Below are positions 28,464 to 38,449 of a DNA stretch of 64,000 nt, piece after piece. A program made the translations under genes and the position numbers. The notes below the pieces were generated by a model, which was not told the DNA's origin, did no database searches, and saw only the letters and a list, made by a program, of their open reading frames with translations. This stretch comes from Leucobacter luti (GTDB taxonomy: Bacteria; Actinomycetota; Actinomycetes; Actinomycetales; Microbacteriaceae), in contig NZ_CP080492.1 of assembly GCF_019464495.1 (NCBI RefSeq), positions 2,294,001-2,358,000 on the forward strand. The letters are read 5' to 3'. Positions within the stretch are counted from its first letter, which is position 1, and the number at the start of each line of letters is the position of its first letter.

Positions 28464-29147
28464 ATGTCTCGCATGGTGTCAAGTGCGCGGACGCGAAAAG
28501 ATCCCACCGAGCGGCGCCAGGAGATTTTGAGGCAGGCGGCATCGATCGCGCTTGAGCGGGGGCTTGAATGCGTCACGCTGCGGGCTGTTGCGGAGCCGCT
28601 GGGGGTGCGCGCCAGTCTCGTCCATCACTATTTCTCGTCGGCCGAGGCGCTGGTCGTGGCAGCGTTTGAGCTGGCGATTTCTGGCGAGCGAGAGGTCTTG
28701 TTCTCTGCGAAGGGCACGCCGACAGATCGCCTGGCGACGTTGATACGACGCGTCCAGGATGGTGCCGGCGACGAGCTTGCGCGGTTCTGGCTCAATGCGC
28801 GCAACCTCTCGCGCTTCCGGTCCGATCTCGCGCTCGCGCTCGCCGAGCAGGAAAGCCTCGATCGGAGGGAGCTCGTGGGCCTCCTGGATGATGGAGTCGC
28901 GGTGGGAGAGTTTGCGTGCTCAGACACGCTGGGAGCGTGTGTCAGGATCTTCACTGCCATTGATGGGCGGGGTGCATACGTGAACAATCTGGGGGAGTTT
29001 CACCACCCGGCCTATGTGCACTTCGTCACGGATGTGGCTGCATGGGCGGTTGGCGTGCCGGTTGAGGAACTGCGTGCCCGCGTGGCAGCTGTTGAGGTCG
29101 AGGGGCGGGATCGTGGAGCAGCCTCCGCCCTGGGCGGGGCCGTGTGA
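28464..29147 (+). CDS. TetR-family transcriptional regulator
   Basis: A 227-residue regulator. The N-terminal DNA-binding helices are standard: RRQEILRQAASIALERGLEC, VTLRAVAEPLGVRASLVHHYF (helix-turn-helix with recognition helix SLVHHYF). The C-terminal ligand domain has no recognisable specificity. It probably controls the divergent permease and serine hydrolase through the palindromes at 28414-28458, and its own promoter. The ATG at 28464 has almost no leader; the ATG at 28473 is a possible alternative. Confidence 0.85.
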   Translation: MSRMVSSARTRKDPTERRQEILRQAASIALERGLECVTLRAVAEPLGVRASLVHHYFSSAEALVVAAFELAISGEREVLFSAKGTPTDRLATLIRRVQDGAGDELARFWLNARNLSRFRSDLALALAEQESLDRRELVGLLDDGVAVGEFACSDTLGACVRIFTAIDGRGAYVNNLGEFHHPAYVHFVTDVAAWAVGVPVEELRARVAAVEVEGRDRGAASALGGAV

Positions 29148-29233
29148 CCCGCCGCTCTTTGTGGGCTGTGTGTCTCCCGCCCCGACGTGCGCAGACTCCG
29201 GGATAGTGGGTAATTTTGGACTATGATTAATTT

Positions 29234-30726
29234 GTGCAGAAAAAGCTTGGCGCTGGCGCCGCAATACTCGCCCTGATCGTCGGAGGCATCGTGTTCGCTG
29301 CGCCTGCTCAAGCGATCACGTTCTCCGACCCCAAATCGATAGTGCTCGGCTGCGCGGGGGCGCGTTATACCTACGGAGCCTCGCAGGTCGATCGCGACAA
29401 TACCGGACAAGGGGCGGAGCAATACCAGACCCGAGTCACTGACGGAGATGGAAACATCTTGTTCGGGGCAGATATTCGGCTCCCGCTCGGAGGGGTTCAA
29501 TCTGGGACGAGTGGTTCGCTCGCCTATACCCAAGCACCAACGCGAAACCCGATTACGTTTTCGATTACCACCCTCGCGGGAAACGGTCTGCCCGAGCACA
29601 TCAACTGGACTGCCTCAGGCAACTGCTCGACCCTCCCATCTCAGCATGCTCCTGTCGTGGTTGACCCCAGCCTGATCGGGGTGTTCGGAGCTGCGGTGCA
29701 CGGATCCTTCGCGGACTACGCGAGTGATGCTGATGGGGAAGAGCTGAGCTATGCAATTCTGACCCCCTCGACACATGGCACGCTCACGCTCGATGATGAC
29801 GGCGTGTACTCCTACCGCGCGACCAGCCCCGGGATCGATACCTGGGTGGTCAGCGTCTCAGATGGCACCGGCAACGTGACTCCCATGACCGTGACGTTCA
29901 CGAACCTGTACAGCCCGACGCTCGGGCTCACGGTGTCGCCAACTCCAGCGTCCTTCGGTGATACCGTCACGATCGCCGCCCAGCTCTCGGTGTTCGACGG
30001 ACGGAGCCCGAGTGGGATGATTGAGTTCCTCACCGGGGGAAACACCCTCGGCACCGTTGCGCTTGAGCCGGATGACGCTGGGCGCGCAGAGCTCCAGCTG
30101 CCTGACCTGCCAGCTGGGTCCTACGAACTCACTGCCCGCTACGCAGGTGACGGTGCGTATCGGGACGCGAGCTCTCCTGCCGTAACGGCATCTATCGAGC
30201 GAGCAGGGACGAGCACCTCGCTTGCGCCCGCCGCCGCGACGGTCGGCGTTGGCGATCCGGCGGTGTTCACGGCGACGGTGGCGGGGGGAGCGCCAAGCGG
30301 CAACGTCGAGTTCTTCGCGGGGGGAGAGTCGCTTGGCGTGGTGGAGCTGAACGGAGCAGTTGCGAAGCTGGAGACGACCGCCCTGCCGGCGGGCAAGCAC
30401 GTGATCTCAGCGGCGTACACGGGAGATGTGAACCACATGGCTTCCCCCCGCTCTTTGGGAGCGACGCTCACTGTCGTCGCCGGCGGGGTGGCACCGAAGC
30501 CCGAGCCCGAGCCCAAGCCCGAGCCCAAGCCCGAGCCGGGCAACCCCGAGCGGCCCGAACCGAAGCCAGCTGCAGCCCCGAAGATAGCAGTGCAGCCGAC
30601 CCTCCCTGCGGCGGGGCGGCTCGCAGCGACCGGAGCAGCTGACGTGACGATCCCGCTCGCAACTGCGGTGCTGCTGGCGGGTGCAGGATCGCTTGTGCTC
30701 GCCCGTCGGAGGCGGGCGAGACCTGA
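29234..30726 (+). CDS. Surface protein with Ig-like repeats and LAATG sorting signal; stop codon probably lost to a shift
   Basis: A secreted wall protein of about 495 residues. The signal peptide MQKKLGAGAAILALIVGGIV ends near AQA. A cadherin-like VCBS domain (about 145-225) and two Ig-like Big_3 repeats follow (PSGMIEFLTGG and PSGNVEFFAGG units). A Pro-Glu-Lys repeat region (KPEPEPKPEPKPEP) leads to LAATG, a membrane helix and ARRRR. In the raw sequence the frame does not stop there but runs on to 31417, antisense to the aldo/keto reductase, which is not credible. One more G at 30714-30716 would give ARRRRGET and a stop at 30724-30726, inside a terminator hairpin. Confidence 0.75.
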
Positions 30727-30737
30727 GGTCTCGCCCG
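30713..30737. terminator. Hairpin overlapping the end of the Ig-like surface gene
   Basis: An 11-bp perfect stem, CGGGCGAGACC with GGTCTCGCCCG, and the loop TGA. The loop would be the stop codon if one G were restored upstream. It could also end transcripts coming from the convergent reductase gene, which stops at 30908. Confidence 0.75.
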
Positions 30738-30907
30738 AAGCTGCTGCGCCGCCTGGACCTCGGCCTTCCGTGCGGACCGGGCTCTCCGCACTGAGCGTGC
30801 GCGAACCGTGGTCCGCCCGGCCGGGCATGGTCCGCCGATGGAACGGTGTGCGCTCGGAGGGTGGTCGCAGCAACCGGGCCCCGGGGCGGAGGGCTCGAGT
30901 AGCCCGG

Positions 30908-31741
30908 CTACCCGTTGAACACGGCCGGATCGGGGCCGATCCGGCCGCCGCGCTCGAAGCTGTCGATCGCAGCCACTTCCGTCGCCGTGAGTTCGAAGTC
31001 GAACACGTGAAGGTTTGCGGTGTAGCGTTCGGGAGTGACCGACTTGGGGATGACCACTCGGCCCTGTTGGAGGTGCCACCGGAGCACTACCTGCGCGGGG
31101 GTCTTCTCGTAGCGTGCCGCGATGGCGGCGACGGAAGCGTCGGCGAGCACCGTGCCCTGCGCGAGCGGACTCCACGCCTCGGTCACGATGCCGCGTGCGG
31201 TGTTCGCCTCGACGACCGCGCGGTTCTGGAACGCAGGGTGGAGTTCTACCTGGTTGACCGCGGGCACGAGCGCGCTGTCTTCCGCGATCCGGGCCAGGTG
31301 CGCCGGTTCGAAGTTGGAGACCCCAACGGCGCGCACGCGCCCGTCGGACGCGAGGGATTCGAGGGCCCGCCAGCTCTCAGCGTATGTTTCCAGTGCGGGC
31401 GCCGGCCAGTGGAGTAAGAAAAGATCGAGTTGCTCGAGGCCAAGCCGCTCGAGTGAGGCGTCGTACGCCCGCAGGGTCGCGTCGTAGCCGTGCTCAGAAA
31501 TCCAGAGCTTTGACGTGATGAACAGCTCTTCGCGGGCAATGCCCGAGGAGGCGAGTGCCCGGCCCACGCCGGTCTCGTTGCCGTACACCGCGGCGGTATC
31601 GATGCTGCGGTAGCCCGCCTCAAGCGCGCCCGAAACGACCGCGGTGGTCTCATCATCGGGAATTTGAAACACCCCGAGGCCGAGCTGCGGCATCGAGATG
31701 CCGTTGTTCAAAGTGACAGTAGGAATATGGGGGAGGGTCAT
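30908..31741 (-). CDS. Aldo/keto reductase
   Basis: A 277-residue NADPH-dependent aldo/keto reductase, close in pattern to 2,5-diketo-D-gluconate reductases. The catalytic tetrad is visible: Asp in SIDTAAVYGNETGVG, Tyr in the same segment, Lys in LFITSKLW and His in DLFLLHWPAP. The cofactor-binding end is VVIPKSVTPERYTANLHVF. MPQLGLGVFQIPDDE is the usual N-terminal strand. The true substrate is unknown. It lies 37 bases downstream of the MFS gene on the same strand and may be co-transcribed with it under MarR control. Confidence 0.9.
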   Translation of the reverse strand: MTLPHIPTVTLNNGISMPQLGLGVFQIPDDETTAVVSGALEAGYRSIDTAAVYGNETGVGRALASSGIAREELFITSKLWISEHGYDATLRAYDASLERLGLEQLDLFLLHWPAPALETYAESWRALESLASDGRVRAVGVSNFEPAHLARIAEDSALVPAVNQVELHPAFQNRAVVEANTARGIVTEAWSPLAQGTVLADASVAAIAARYEKTPAQVVLRWHLQQGRVVIPKSVTPERYTANLHVFDFELTATEVAAIDSFERGGRIGPDPAVFNG

Positions 31742-31778
31742 GCGGGCTCCTTCGGGTGGTGCGGAGAGCGGTCAGGGG

Positions 31779-33035
31779 TTACGGGGTCTGAGAAGTGAGT
31801 GGTGCGGGGGTGGGGTGCGCGGAGACGGGCATCGAGCTCGGATCCTGGGAGCGCAGAGTCTGGGGAGCTGCCTCCGTGGCGCGGACTGTCTGTCGGCGCG
31901 CGGCCACGGCCGCGACACTCATGAAGATGAGGGCGACGGCGGTAAAGGAGGCACCGACCCAGATCGGCGAGGTGTAGCCGAGGCCCGCTGTGATCCCAAC
32001 ACCACCGGCCCACGCACCGAGGGCATTGCCAACATTGAATGCACCGATGTTTGCGCCAGAGGCGAGCGTGGGCGCGCCGCCCGCGTAGCGCATGATGCGG
32101 CTCTGGAGGCCGGGCACCGTGCCGAAGCCGAAGCCGCCCATCAGCACGAGGATGACCACGACAGCGGGCTGTGAGCTGGCGAGCAGCCCGAAGGAGACCA
32201 GCACGAGGGTGAGGATCGCGATGAATGCGATGAGCGTGCCATCGATGCTGCGATCCGCGAGGCGTCCGCCCGCCCAGTTGCCGACGACCAGTCCGGCACC
32301 GAACAGCACGAGGAGCCAGGGGACGGTCGCACTTGCAAAGCCGGTCACACTAGTGAGCGTGTATGCGATGTAGGTGAACGCGCCGAACATGCCACCGAAC
32401 GCGAGCACTGTGACGATGAGTGAGAGCCACACCTGCCCGGAGCGGAAGGCGCGCAGTTCGGAGCGGAGACTGACCTGAGTGGTGTTCGATTTCGGTGCGT
32501 GCACCAGGAGGGCGATGCCAGCGAAGGCCAGGACCCCGATTCCCGAGATCACCCAGAAGGGCGCGCGCCAGCCGTACTCCTGACCGAGGAACGTGCCGAA
32601 CGGCACGCCGAAGACGTTGGCGGCGGTGAGTCCGGTGAACATGATCGCGATGGCTCCGGCCTGCTTCTGTGGCGCAACGAGGCTCGCGGCAACAACGGAA
32701 CCGATCCCGAAGTATGCGCCGTGGCTGAGCGCGGCAATGATCCGGCCGACCATCGCGAGTTCGTAGCCCGGGGCAATGGCTGTCAGGAGATTGCCGAGGA
32801 TGAACAGCACCAGCAGGCCGAGGAGGACGGGTTTGCGCGGAAGCTTGGTCGTCGCAGCGGTCAGGCCGAGCGCGCCAATCACGACTCCGAGGGCGTAGCC
32901 GGAGATGAGCCAGCCGGCCGCGGCTTCACTGACCCCGAGGTCACGGGCGACGTCTGGGAGAAGCCCCATGATGACGAACTCGGTGAGACCAATTCCGAAG
33001 GCCCCGAGTGCGAGTGCGATGAGCGCCAATGGCAT
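31779..33035 (-). CDS. MFS transporter (AraJ/YdhP-like DHA1 exporter)
   Basis: A 418-residue protein with 12 hydrophobic helices. The start MPLALIALALGAFGIGLTEF and FVIMGLLPDVARDLGVS are typical of the DHA1 arabinose-efflux/chloramphenicol-like exporters, and GRIIAALSHGAYFGIGSVVA is the conserved helix-4/5 region. It probably exports small toxic compounds. The ATG at 33035 is chosen; the longer frame adds a non-hydrophobic leader. The divergent MarR gene and the operator-like repeats between them point to ligand-induced expression. Confidence 0.88.
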   Translation of the reverse strand: MPLALIALALGAFGIGLTEFVIMGLLPDVARDLGVSEAAAGWLISGYALGVVIGALGLTAATTKLPRKPVLLGLLVLFILGNLLTAIAPGYELAMVGRIIAALSHGAYFGIGSVVAASLVAPQKQAGAIAIMFTGLTAANVFGVPFGTFLGQEYGWRAPFWVISGIGVLAFAGIALLVHAPKSNTTQVSLRSELRAFRSGQVWLSLIVTVLAFGGMFGAFTYIAYTLTSVTGFASATVPWLLVLFGAGLVVGNWAGGRLADRSIDGTLIAFIAILTLVLVSFGLLASSQPAVVVILVLMGGFGFGTVPGLQSRIMRYAGGAPTLASGANIGAFNVGNALGAWAGGVGITAGLGYTSPIWVGASFTAVALIFMSVAAVAARRQTVRATEAAPQTLRSQDPSSMPVSAHPTPAPLTSQTP

Positions 33036-33059
33036 GTGCTGATTCCCGTTCTTCTGGTA

Positions 33060-33137
33060 AAGTAGTTGCAAACGCGGCATATTGCGATGCCGAATGTAAT
33101 CATTGCACACGCAACTAGTCCGCGCAAGCAACTACTT
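33060..33137. promoter_or_regulatory. Candidate MarR operator region between mfs and marR
   Basis: AAGTAGTTGC (33060-33069) and its exact complement GCAACTACTT (33128-33137) flank the region. A third half-site, GCAACTAGT (33111-33119), forms TTGC-ACAC-GCAA with the bases before it (33103-33114). MarR proteins typically bind such TTGC/GCAA palindromes in divergent promoters. Confidence 0.6.
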
Positions 33138-33174
33138 GGACCGACCCCGTCACGGGTCGAGAAGGCTGGGGATC

Positions 33175-33633
33175 ATGGGCATTGCCGACGACGCCGTCGA
33201 GATCCGCGCCCGCGGCTGGCGCACCCTTGCGGCCCTGCACTCGCTCATCGAGGCAGCGCTCGAGCGTGCGCTCGGTGATACCGTGCAACTCTCGGTCGTT
33301 GAGTACACCGTGCTCGACGCGCTGAGCCGCCAGGACGGCTGGCACATGCGCATGCAGCAGCTCGCCAGAGCGACGGCGTTGAGTGCGAGTGCGACGACGC
33401 GGCTGGTGACCCGGCTCGAAGACCGCGGGCTCCTGACGCGGATCCTGTGCGCTGACGATCGCAGGGGCATCTATACCGAGCTCACGCCGACCGGGCTCGA
33501 ACTCTATCGCCGCGCGCACCCGATCCACGACGAAACGCTCGAGCAAACGCTCGCTCAAGCTGAGGAGCGACCGGAGCTCGCGCCCGTCGTGCATGCGTTG
33601 CAGGAAACGAGTGTTCTGGCCGAGCTGGAGTGA
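33175..33633 (+). CDS. MarR-family transcriptional regulator
   Basis: A 152-residue winged-helix regulator. The HTH is HMRMQQLARATALSASATTR with the recognition helix SASATTRLVTRLEDRGLLTR, and the wing is DDRRGIYTELTPTGLELYRR, whose Asp-Asp-Arg-Arg pattern is typical of MarR wings. The ATG at 33175 follows a GGGGATC site. It probably represses itself and the divergent MFS exporter. Confidence 0.9.
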   Translation: MGIADDAVEIRARGWRTLAALHSLIEAALERALGDTVQLSVVEYTVLDALSRQDGWHMRMQQLARATALSASATTRLVTRLEDRGLLTRILCADDRRGIYTELTPTGLELYRRAHPIHDETLEQTLAQAEERPELAPVVHALQETSVLAELE

Positions 33634-33995
33634 CGGCCCCTCGGAGCGGCGATCGACGGGCTGCCTGATTCGGGACGGGATGCCGCCCGGACGGGGTATC
33701 GCGCCGTGGAACGCGCTTCCCCTATGCGAAGAGGTGGGGCACCCATCTTCGCCCGAGGAGCTACGGATCTAGGTACTCAGCAGCCTGTATCCCGCACCTA
33801 GTGGGCCCACTATGCACTTGACTGGAGCGAGCCAGAACACGGTCTACCGGCCTGGCTGGGCGCTTGCGCCTCGAGTATCTGAGCCATCCCCCTATCCCCC
33901 CCCAAGGGCTTGTCTGGTGTTCTCGGCGCAAGAGTGGGGCAGTCGGCGGAAGACGGCGACTGCCCCACTGCCCGCAATGCTGCGGGTGTCGCACC
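33634..33995. other. Gene-free spacer with terminator
   Basis: Convergent spacer between marR and the LuxR gene. No open frame is convincing. It contains a run of eight C at about 33896-33903 and the hairpin at 33934-33968. Confidence 0.6.
33934..33968 (-). terminator. Hairpin terminator of the LuxR gene
   Basis: A perfect 12-bp stem, GTGGGGCAGTCG with CGACTGCCCCAC, and an 11-base loop, 27 bases past the LuxR stop. No T-tract. Confidence 0.75.
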
Positions 33996-36497
33996 CTACT
34001 GCGTCAAGTGCGACAGGAGGACGTCGGCCAGCTCGATTCGTGTGGCCGTGTGTGTCTTTCGCCGGGCATTGGCAATGTGGTTCTCTACGGTCCGACTGCT
34101 GATTCCCAAGCGCTCCGCGATCTCGGTGTTCGTGAGCCTCCCCGCCAACATTCCGACCTGCCGCTCTCGTTTGGTCACGAGGTCCGGTTGCGACGCGGAA
34201 TCTGACAGCGTCAATTCGTTCTCGCCCGGGGCGCGCCCAAAGAACTGCGCCGCCACACCCAGGAGCGCGGCCGATCTGCCCGAATCACCCTCGCGTTCAG
34301 CCCGCCGCGCAGACGATCCCAGGAGCTGCGTCAGAATGTGGGAGTCATCGCCAATGTGGACGTTGCGCGCCCACTGCTCCAGCTCTTGAGGGCTCTTGTT
34401 CGTGCGGAGCGCATTGCACAGCGCAACTGCATTCGTGAAGAGCGGAAGATTCCCATTTCCGTAGGCGGTGGCGAGCTGATCAGCGGTGTGATCGCCCCAG
34501 CTAATCGTGAGCGCGGTCAGCGCGGTCTGGATGGCGCCGACAATGAACCCCTTTTTCACCCGGGCCGCTACGGCGGTAGCCATGGCCTCGTCGAAGCGTT
34601 CAGCGTCCGACCCTGCCTCCAGTATCGCGTTCGTGAAGTCGAGCCCCATGCCGAGAAAAGGTCCAACCTCAGGTGAGACCGATGCTGCTTCGAGCAACAT
34701 GTCTTCCCGAACCTGATGTCGCCCCGAGAAGTGCGCATCCATGGCGCCCATCACGAATATGGCGCCATAGAACGCATCGAGTACCGGGCGCGGCCGGCCG
34801 ATAACGGTGACTTCAGAGAGTAGTCGTCTAATAAGTGCATAGTCCCCGAGATGGTGCGCGCAGAGCACCGCCAGGTAACTCAGCACTACGAAAGCAGAGC
34901 GATCGAGCCTGTCTTTGGCGAGCGATCGCTTTTGCAGCGCGAGCTCCAGCGCTTCAGAGACCGAACCCCGGAGGTAAGAAATTCGCGGTGTGGCGTAATC
35001 CTGCAGCCAATCCATCTGCGGCATTGAGGCTGTGGTTTTCAGGTCATCATCCCAGGTCGACAGATCTCCAGCAATGAGCGCCAAGAACATGCGTGAAAGC
35101 TGCACCACGGGAGTGGGCGGTGTGGTGGGAGCGGGGTAGTGCGCTGGCGCTGCGTCCCCGTGGAGCACGAGGAGCACGGTGAGGCCCGCATCCAGTGTCG
35201 TTGCCAGCCCCGGGTGGGCAGCGGCGTGGTGTGCAAAGAGTGACTGTGCCAGGGCCGGAGTGTTTTCGTCAAAGATGAGCCACTGAGCGCGCCGGAACAG
35301 GAGATCAACGTCGTTGAGGTCTGGCGAAGCGGAGCCCTCCGTCGTTTCAGAGAGGACCCGGAGGACTGTTCGACGTTCGCTCCGATTCCCCAACGCAAAC
35401 GAGAGATACCCCGACGCGTTCTTCGGGGAAGGATCGCTCGTCCACGCAGCGAGTGCTTGTTCGAGGGCTGCAGCGTCGTGCATGCGGAACGAGCGCGCAA
35501 GGAGCGCCAGCTCGTTCCCGAGCCCGGGCTGGGCGCTGCGCACCGGCGCGGCCGCGCTGGGGTCCTGAAGCATGGCGGCGCGCTCTTGGCGCACAATTCG
35601 GGGGATGTCCTCAAACCTGGTGGCGAGCACCGGAGGCCACACCTGCAACTGCATGGAGTTCTCTGATCCAGCAGGCGAGACATAGCGAAGCTCGAGCCCG
35701 CGCTCCACGGTGTCTTGGCCATGCGCGTCGACGAGCTGTGACACATCGACCGGGCCATTTTCAGCGAGCCATCGAATCAGTGAGCTTTCAGCGGGGTCAA
35801 GCTCTGCGAGCAAGCCATCTAGCAGTGCCGCAACGCTGGGGCTCCAGAGCGAGCCAGAGACCCCGCGCCACACTCCGTCGACAGACTCCAGGAGGCCATC
35901 ATTCCTGGCTGCTTCAGCCAGCGCCACGAGAATGCCGATGATTCCGCCTGATTTGCCATAGAGACGAGCGGCAACAAGTGGGTCGATGGGTCCGCCCAGC
36001 AGATCATGCAGCAGTGCGCCAGTCGCCGGGAGATCGAGGTCAGGGACACGAATGAGGCGCTCGGGCCATGCAGCGGGGAAGTCTCGATCTTGCGGTCGGC
36101 CAACAACCTCTGTTGAGATGAATCGGAGCCCCGCTTGATTGCGAACTGCGGAGAGTACTCGCAGAGTGAGGGGGTCGATCAGGTGAGGATCATCGACGGC
36201 AATCACCCAGTTCGCTCCGAGAGCACCGGCAATCCCATCGACAGCGCTCATGGCATCTTTCGTGCGGAGGGTGAAGCCCAGGTTCGCGCGGATCTGCTCC
36301 ACACCGTATCCCGCCTGATCCCTCCCCACGAGACTTCCTCGAACCCCGAGAACCGGAACTGAGGATGCTTCGAGTGCGGTGACGACGGAACTCAGGAGCG
36401 TGGTGCGTCCCCCCAACCGTTTGCCTGAGAGCCGCACATTCTGTCCGGCTTGGAGTGCGACGAAGGCCTCGTCAATTGCTTGCCGAAACACGAACAT
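33996..36497 (-). CDS. Large LuxR-family regulator with degenerate P-loop
   Basis: An 833-residue regulator of the same build as the gene at 10264-12804. The N-terminal nucleotide loop reads LSGKRLGGRTTLLSSV: the position normally held by Lys before Thr is Arg, so ATP binding may be weak or lost. A Walker B-like VIAVDDPHLIDPLTLR follows. The long middle part is helical. The C-terminal HTH is VTKRERQVGMLAGRLTNTEI followed by RTVENHIANARRKTHTATR. GGAGCATCC before the ATG at 36497 supports the start. It could affect the adjacent siderophore operon, but nothing in the sequence proves that. Confidence 0.85.
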   Translation of the reverse strand: MFVFRQAIDEAFVALQAGQNVRLSGKRLGGRTTLLSSVVTALEASSVPVLGVRGSLVGRDQAGYGVEQIRANLGFTLRTKDAMSAVDGIAGALGANWVIAVDDPHLIDPLTLRVLSAVRNQAGLRFISTEVVGRPQDRDFPAAWPERLIRVPDLDLPATGALLHDLLGGPIDPLVAARLYGKSGGIIGILVALAEAARNDGLLESVDGVWRGVSGSLWSPSVAALLDGLLAELDPAESSLIRWLAENGPVDVSQLVDAHGQDTVERGLELRYVSPAGSENSMQLQVWPPVLATRFEDIPRIVRQERAAMLQDPSAAAPVRSAQPGLGNELALLARSFRMHDAAALEQALAAWTSDPSPKNASGYLSFALGNRSERRTVLRVLSETTEGSASPDLNDVDLLFRRAQWLIFDENTPALAQSLFAHHAAAHPGLATTLDAGLTVLLVLHGDAAPAHYPAPTTPPTPVVQLSRMFLALIAGDLSTWDDDLKTTASMPQMDWLQDYATPRISYLRGSVSEALELALQKRSLAKDRLDRSAFVVLSYLAVLCAHHLGDYALIRRLLSEVTVIGRPRPVLDAFYGAIFVMGAMDAHFSGRHQVREDMLLEAASVSPEVGPFLGMGLDFTNAILEAGSDAERFDEAMATAVAARVKKGFIVGAIQTALTALTISWGDHTADQLATAYGNGNLPLFTNAVALCNALRTNKSPQELEQWARNVHIGDDSHILTQLLGSSARRAEREGDSGRSAALLGVAAQFFGRAPGENELTLSDSASQPDLVTKRERQVGMLAGRLTNTEIAERLGISSRTVENHIANARRKTHTATRIELADVLLSHLTQ

Positions 36498-36589
36498 GGA
36501 TGCTCCTACCTACTTCGCGAGTAGGGGTACTCATTCCCCTAGGGATATCATCGCACGGCGAGGGGAAAGTGAGCGTGACGCACTTCTCG

Positions 36590-37423
36590 CTATGCCTGTG
36601 CGCGGGGGAGCACGATCGGTGCCCCAGTGTCCGGGTCGGAGATGACACGTGAAATCAAGCCGAACACGCGTTCGATAGTTGTCTCGGTGATGAGTTCTCG
36701 GGGCGGGCCTTGCGCTACCACCACGCCATCGCGCATCGCGATGAGGTGATCCGCATAGCTTGCCGCCTGGTTGAGATCGTGGAGCACCGCAACAATGGTG
36801 CGGCCAGCGGATTTTAACCGCGCGACAAGTTCGAGGACTTCGAGCTGATGCGCGATGTCGAGGTAGGTGGTCGGTTCATCGAGGAGCAGTATGGGTGTCT
36901 CCTGAGCAAGCGACATCGCGATCCACACCCGCTGTCGCTGCCCGCCTGAGAGCTCGGCCACCGGTCGTTCCGCCAGAGTCAGCACGCCGGTGTCGCGCAT
37001 CGCGCGATCCACTGCGCGCTCGTCCTCCTGGCTCCACTGCGCCAGTACACCCTGGTGCGGGTGACGGCCTCGTGCGATGAGCTCAGCGACCGAGATCCCT
37101 TCCGGGGCGATCGGCGCCTGTGGGAGGAGGCCGAGCTGCTGGGCAAACCGTTTCACTGCGTAGTCGCGAATATCGATCCCATCGAGTCGCACCGTTCCCG
37201 AGCTCGGCTTCAGCAGCCGCGCGAGCATGCGCAGCAGTGTGGACTTTCCGCAGGCGTTTGGCCCGATGATTGCGGTGAACGAGCCGGCGGGGATCTCTAC
37301 TGTGACGTCGTGGAGCACAACGGTGCGATCGTACCCGCCGGAGAGCTCCGATGCGCTGAGATGCCGGGGACGGAGCCGATCGCTGTCGCTGGTGCTATCG
37401 CTGGCGCGGGGATGAGCTGTCAT
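36590..37423 (-). CDS. Ferric-siderophore ABC transporter, ATP-binding protein
   Basis: A 277-residue FepC/FhuC-like ATPase. Walker A is IIGPNACGKSTLLRMLARLL (note Ala where Gly is usual, NACGKS), the signature is AELSGGQRQRVWIAMSLAQ, and Walker B is ILLLDEPTTYLDIAHQLEVL with the T-Y-L-D-I variant typical of siderophore transporters. The H-loop is VAVLHDLNQAASYADH. It is the last gene of the five-gene uptake operon and starts with an ATGA overlap with permease 2. Confidence 0.93.
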   Translation of the reverse strand: MTAHPRASDSTSDSDRLRPRHLSASELSGGYDRTVVLHDVTVEIPAGSFTAIIGPNACGKSTLLRMLARLLKPSSGTVRLDGIDIRDYAVKRFAQQLGLLPQAPIAPEGISVAELIARGRHPHQGVLAQWSQEDERAVDRAMRDTGVLTLAERPVAELSGGQRQRVWIAMSLAQETPILLLDEPTTYLDIAHQLEVLELVARLKSAGRTIVAVLHDLNQAASYADHLIAMRDGVVVAQGPPRELITETTIERVFGLISRVISDPDTGAPIVLPRAQA

Positions 37424-38449
37424 GAGCGACCGCCTTCACGGAAGAGAAGCCAAATGAGGTAGAGCCCGCCGAGACACACCGTGACCGCGCCGACAGGAAG
37501 CGTGGCATTGGGGAGTGCGTGCTGAGCAATGAGGTCGGCGGACGTCAGCAGCACGGCTCCGACGAGCGCCGCGCTCGTGAGATCGAGCGCTCCTGCCCGG
37601 CCGGTCATCCGCGCAGCGATCGGCGGCGCCGCGAGCGAAATGAAGGCGATCGGGCCGGCGACAGCGGTGACCAGGGCCGTGAGCGCCACTCCGACGACCA
37701 CGACGAACACCTTGCTGCGCTCCACCCGCACACCGAGCGCCGCCGCGGTGTCATCGCCGAGTTGGAGCTGTCTGAGTGAACGTGAGCAGTGGAAGGCAGC
37801 ACAACAGTGGGAGCGCGATCGCTGCGGAGGCGAAGACAATCGGCCACTCGACGCCGTGCATGCTCCCAGCGCCCCACACGGCGGCCTCGGCCGCGAGCGC
37901 GAGATCGACGTGCACCGAAAACCACACATTGACCGCTGAGAGCATCGCCGAGACTGCGATGCCGACGATCACGAGGCGGAAGCCGCCCATGCCGCGTCGA
38001 TACGCGAGCACGTAGATTACGGCGGCCGCGCCCAGCCCGCCAGCGATCGCACCGGCGGCCTGCGCGCCGTAGCCGGCGTTGCCGAGCAGGAGCATGACGA
38101 CGACGCCGGTGTAGGCGCCAGTGTTGAGCCCCACGATGTCCGGGCTGCCAAGGGGATTCCGCGTGAGCGATTGAAACACTGCGCCACTGATGCCGAGACA
38201 GGCCCCGAACAGCGCTGCGGCGAGGGCGCGTGGCGCGCGCCACTCCAGCACCACCATGCGGTCGATACTGTTGCCCCCCGGCACAAGCGCCTGGAATACC
38301 TGCTCGATCGTCAGCGTGCGGGAGCCGAGCGTGAGCGCCGTGAGGGTGCACGCGATGATGGCGACGAAGAGGAGCGCCTGCACAGCCATCGCGCGCTTCG
38401 TGGTGCGGCGGCTGAAGCGGCCGACGCGGATCACCGCGATTCCGCTCAC
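37420..38449 (-). pseudogene. FecCD-family siderophore permease 2, frameshifted
   Basis: FepG-like membrane subunit. The first frame has VQALLFVAIIACTLTALTLG, RAPRALAAALFGACLGISGA and VFQSLTRNPLGSPDIVGLN, and ends after CLPLLTF. The family sequence resumes in another frame as SLRQLQLGDDTAAALGVRVE and VAGPIAFISLAAPPIAARMT (the ATPase-contact region). The junction lies near 37779-37780 on the plus strand, where removing one of two A bases gives LLTSLRQLQLGDD. The GTG start at 38449 overlaps the stop of permease 1 (GTGA). A full product would be about 342 residues. Confidence 0.88.

Noticed and set aside
30727..31417. Extension of the Ig-like surface protein by 230 residues
   Set aside because: It follows a complete LAATG-helix-RRRR signal and lies antisense to the aldo/keto reductase. 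A one-base error with a stop in the hairpin loop is simpler.
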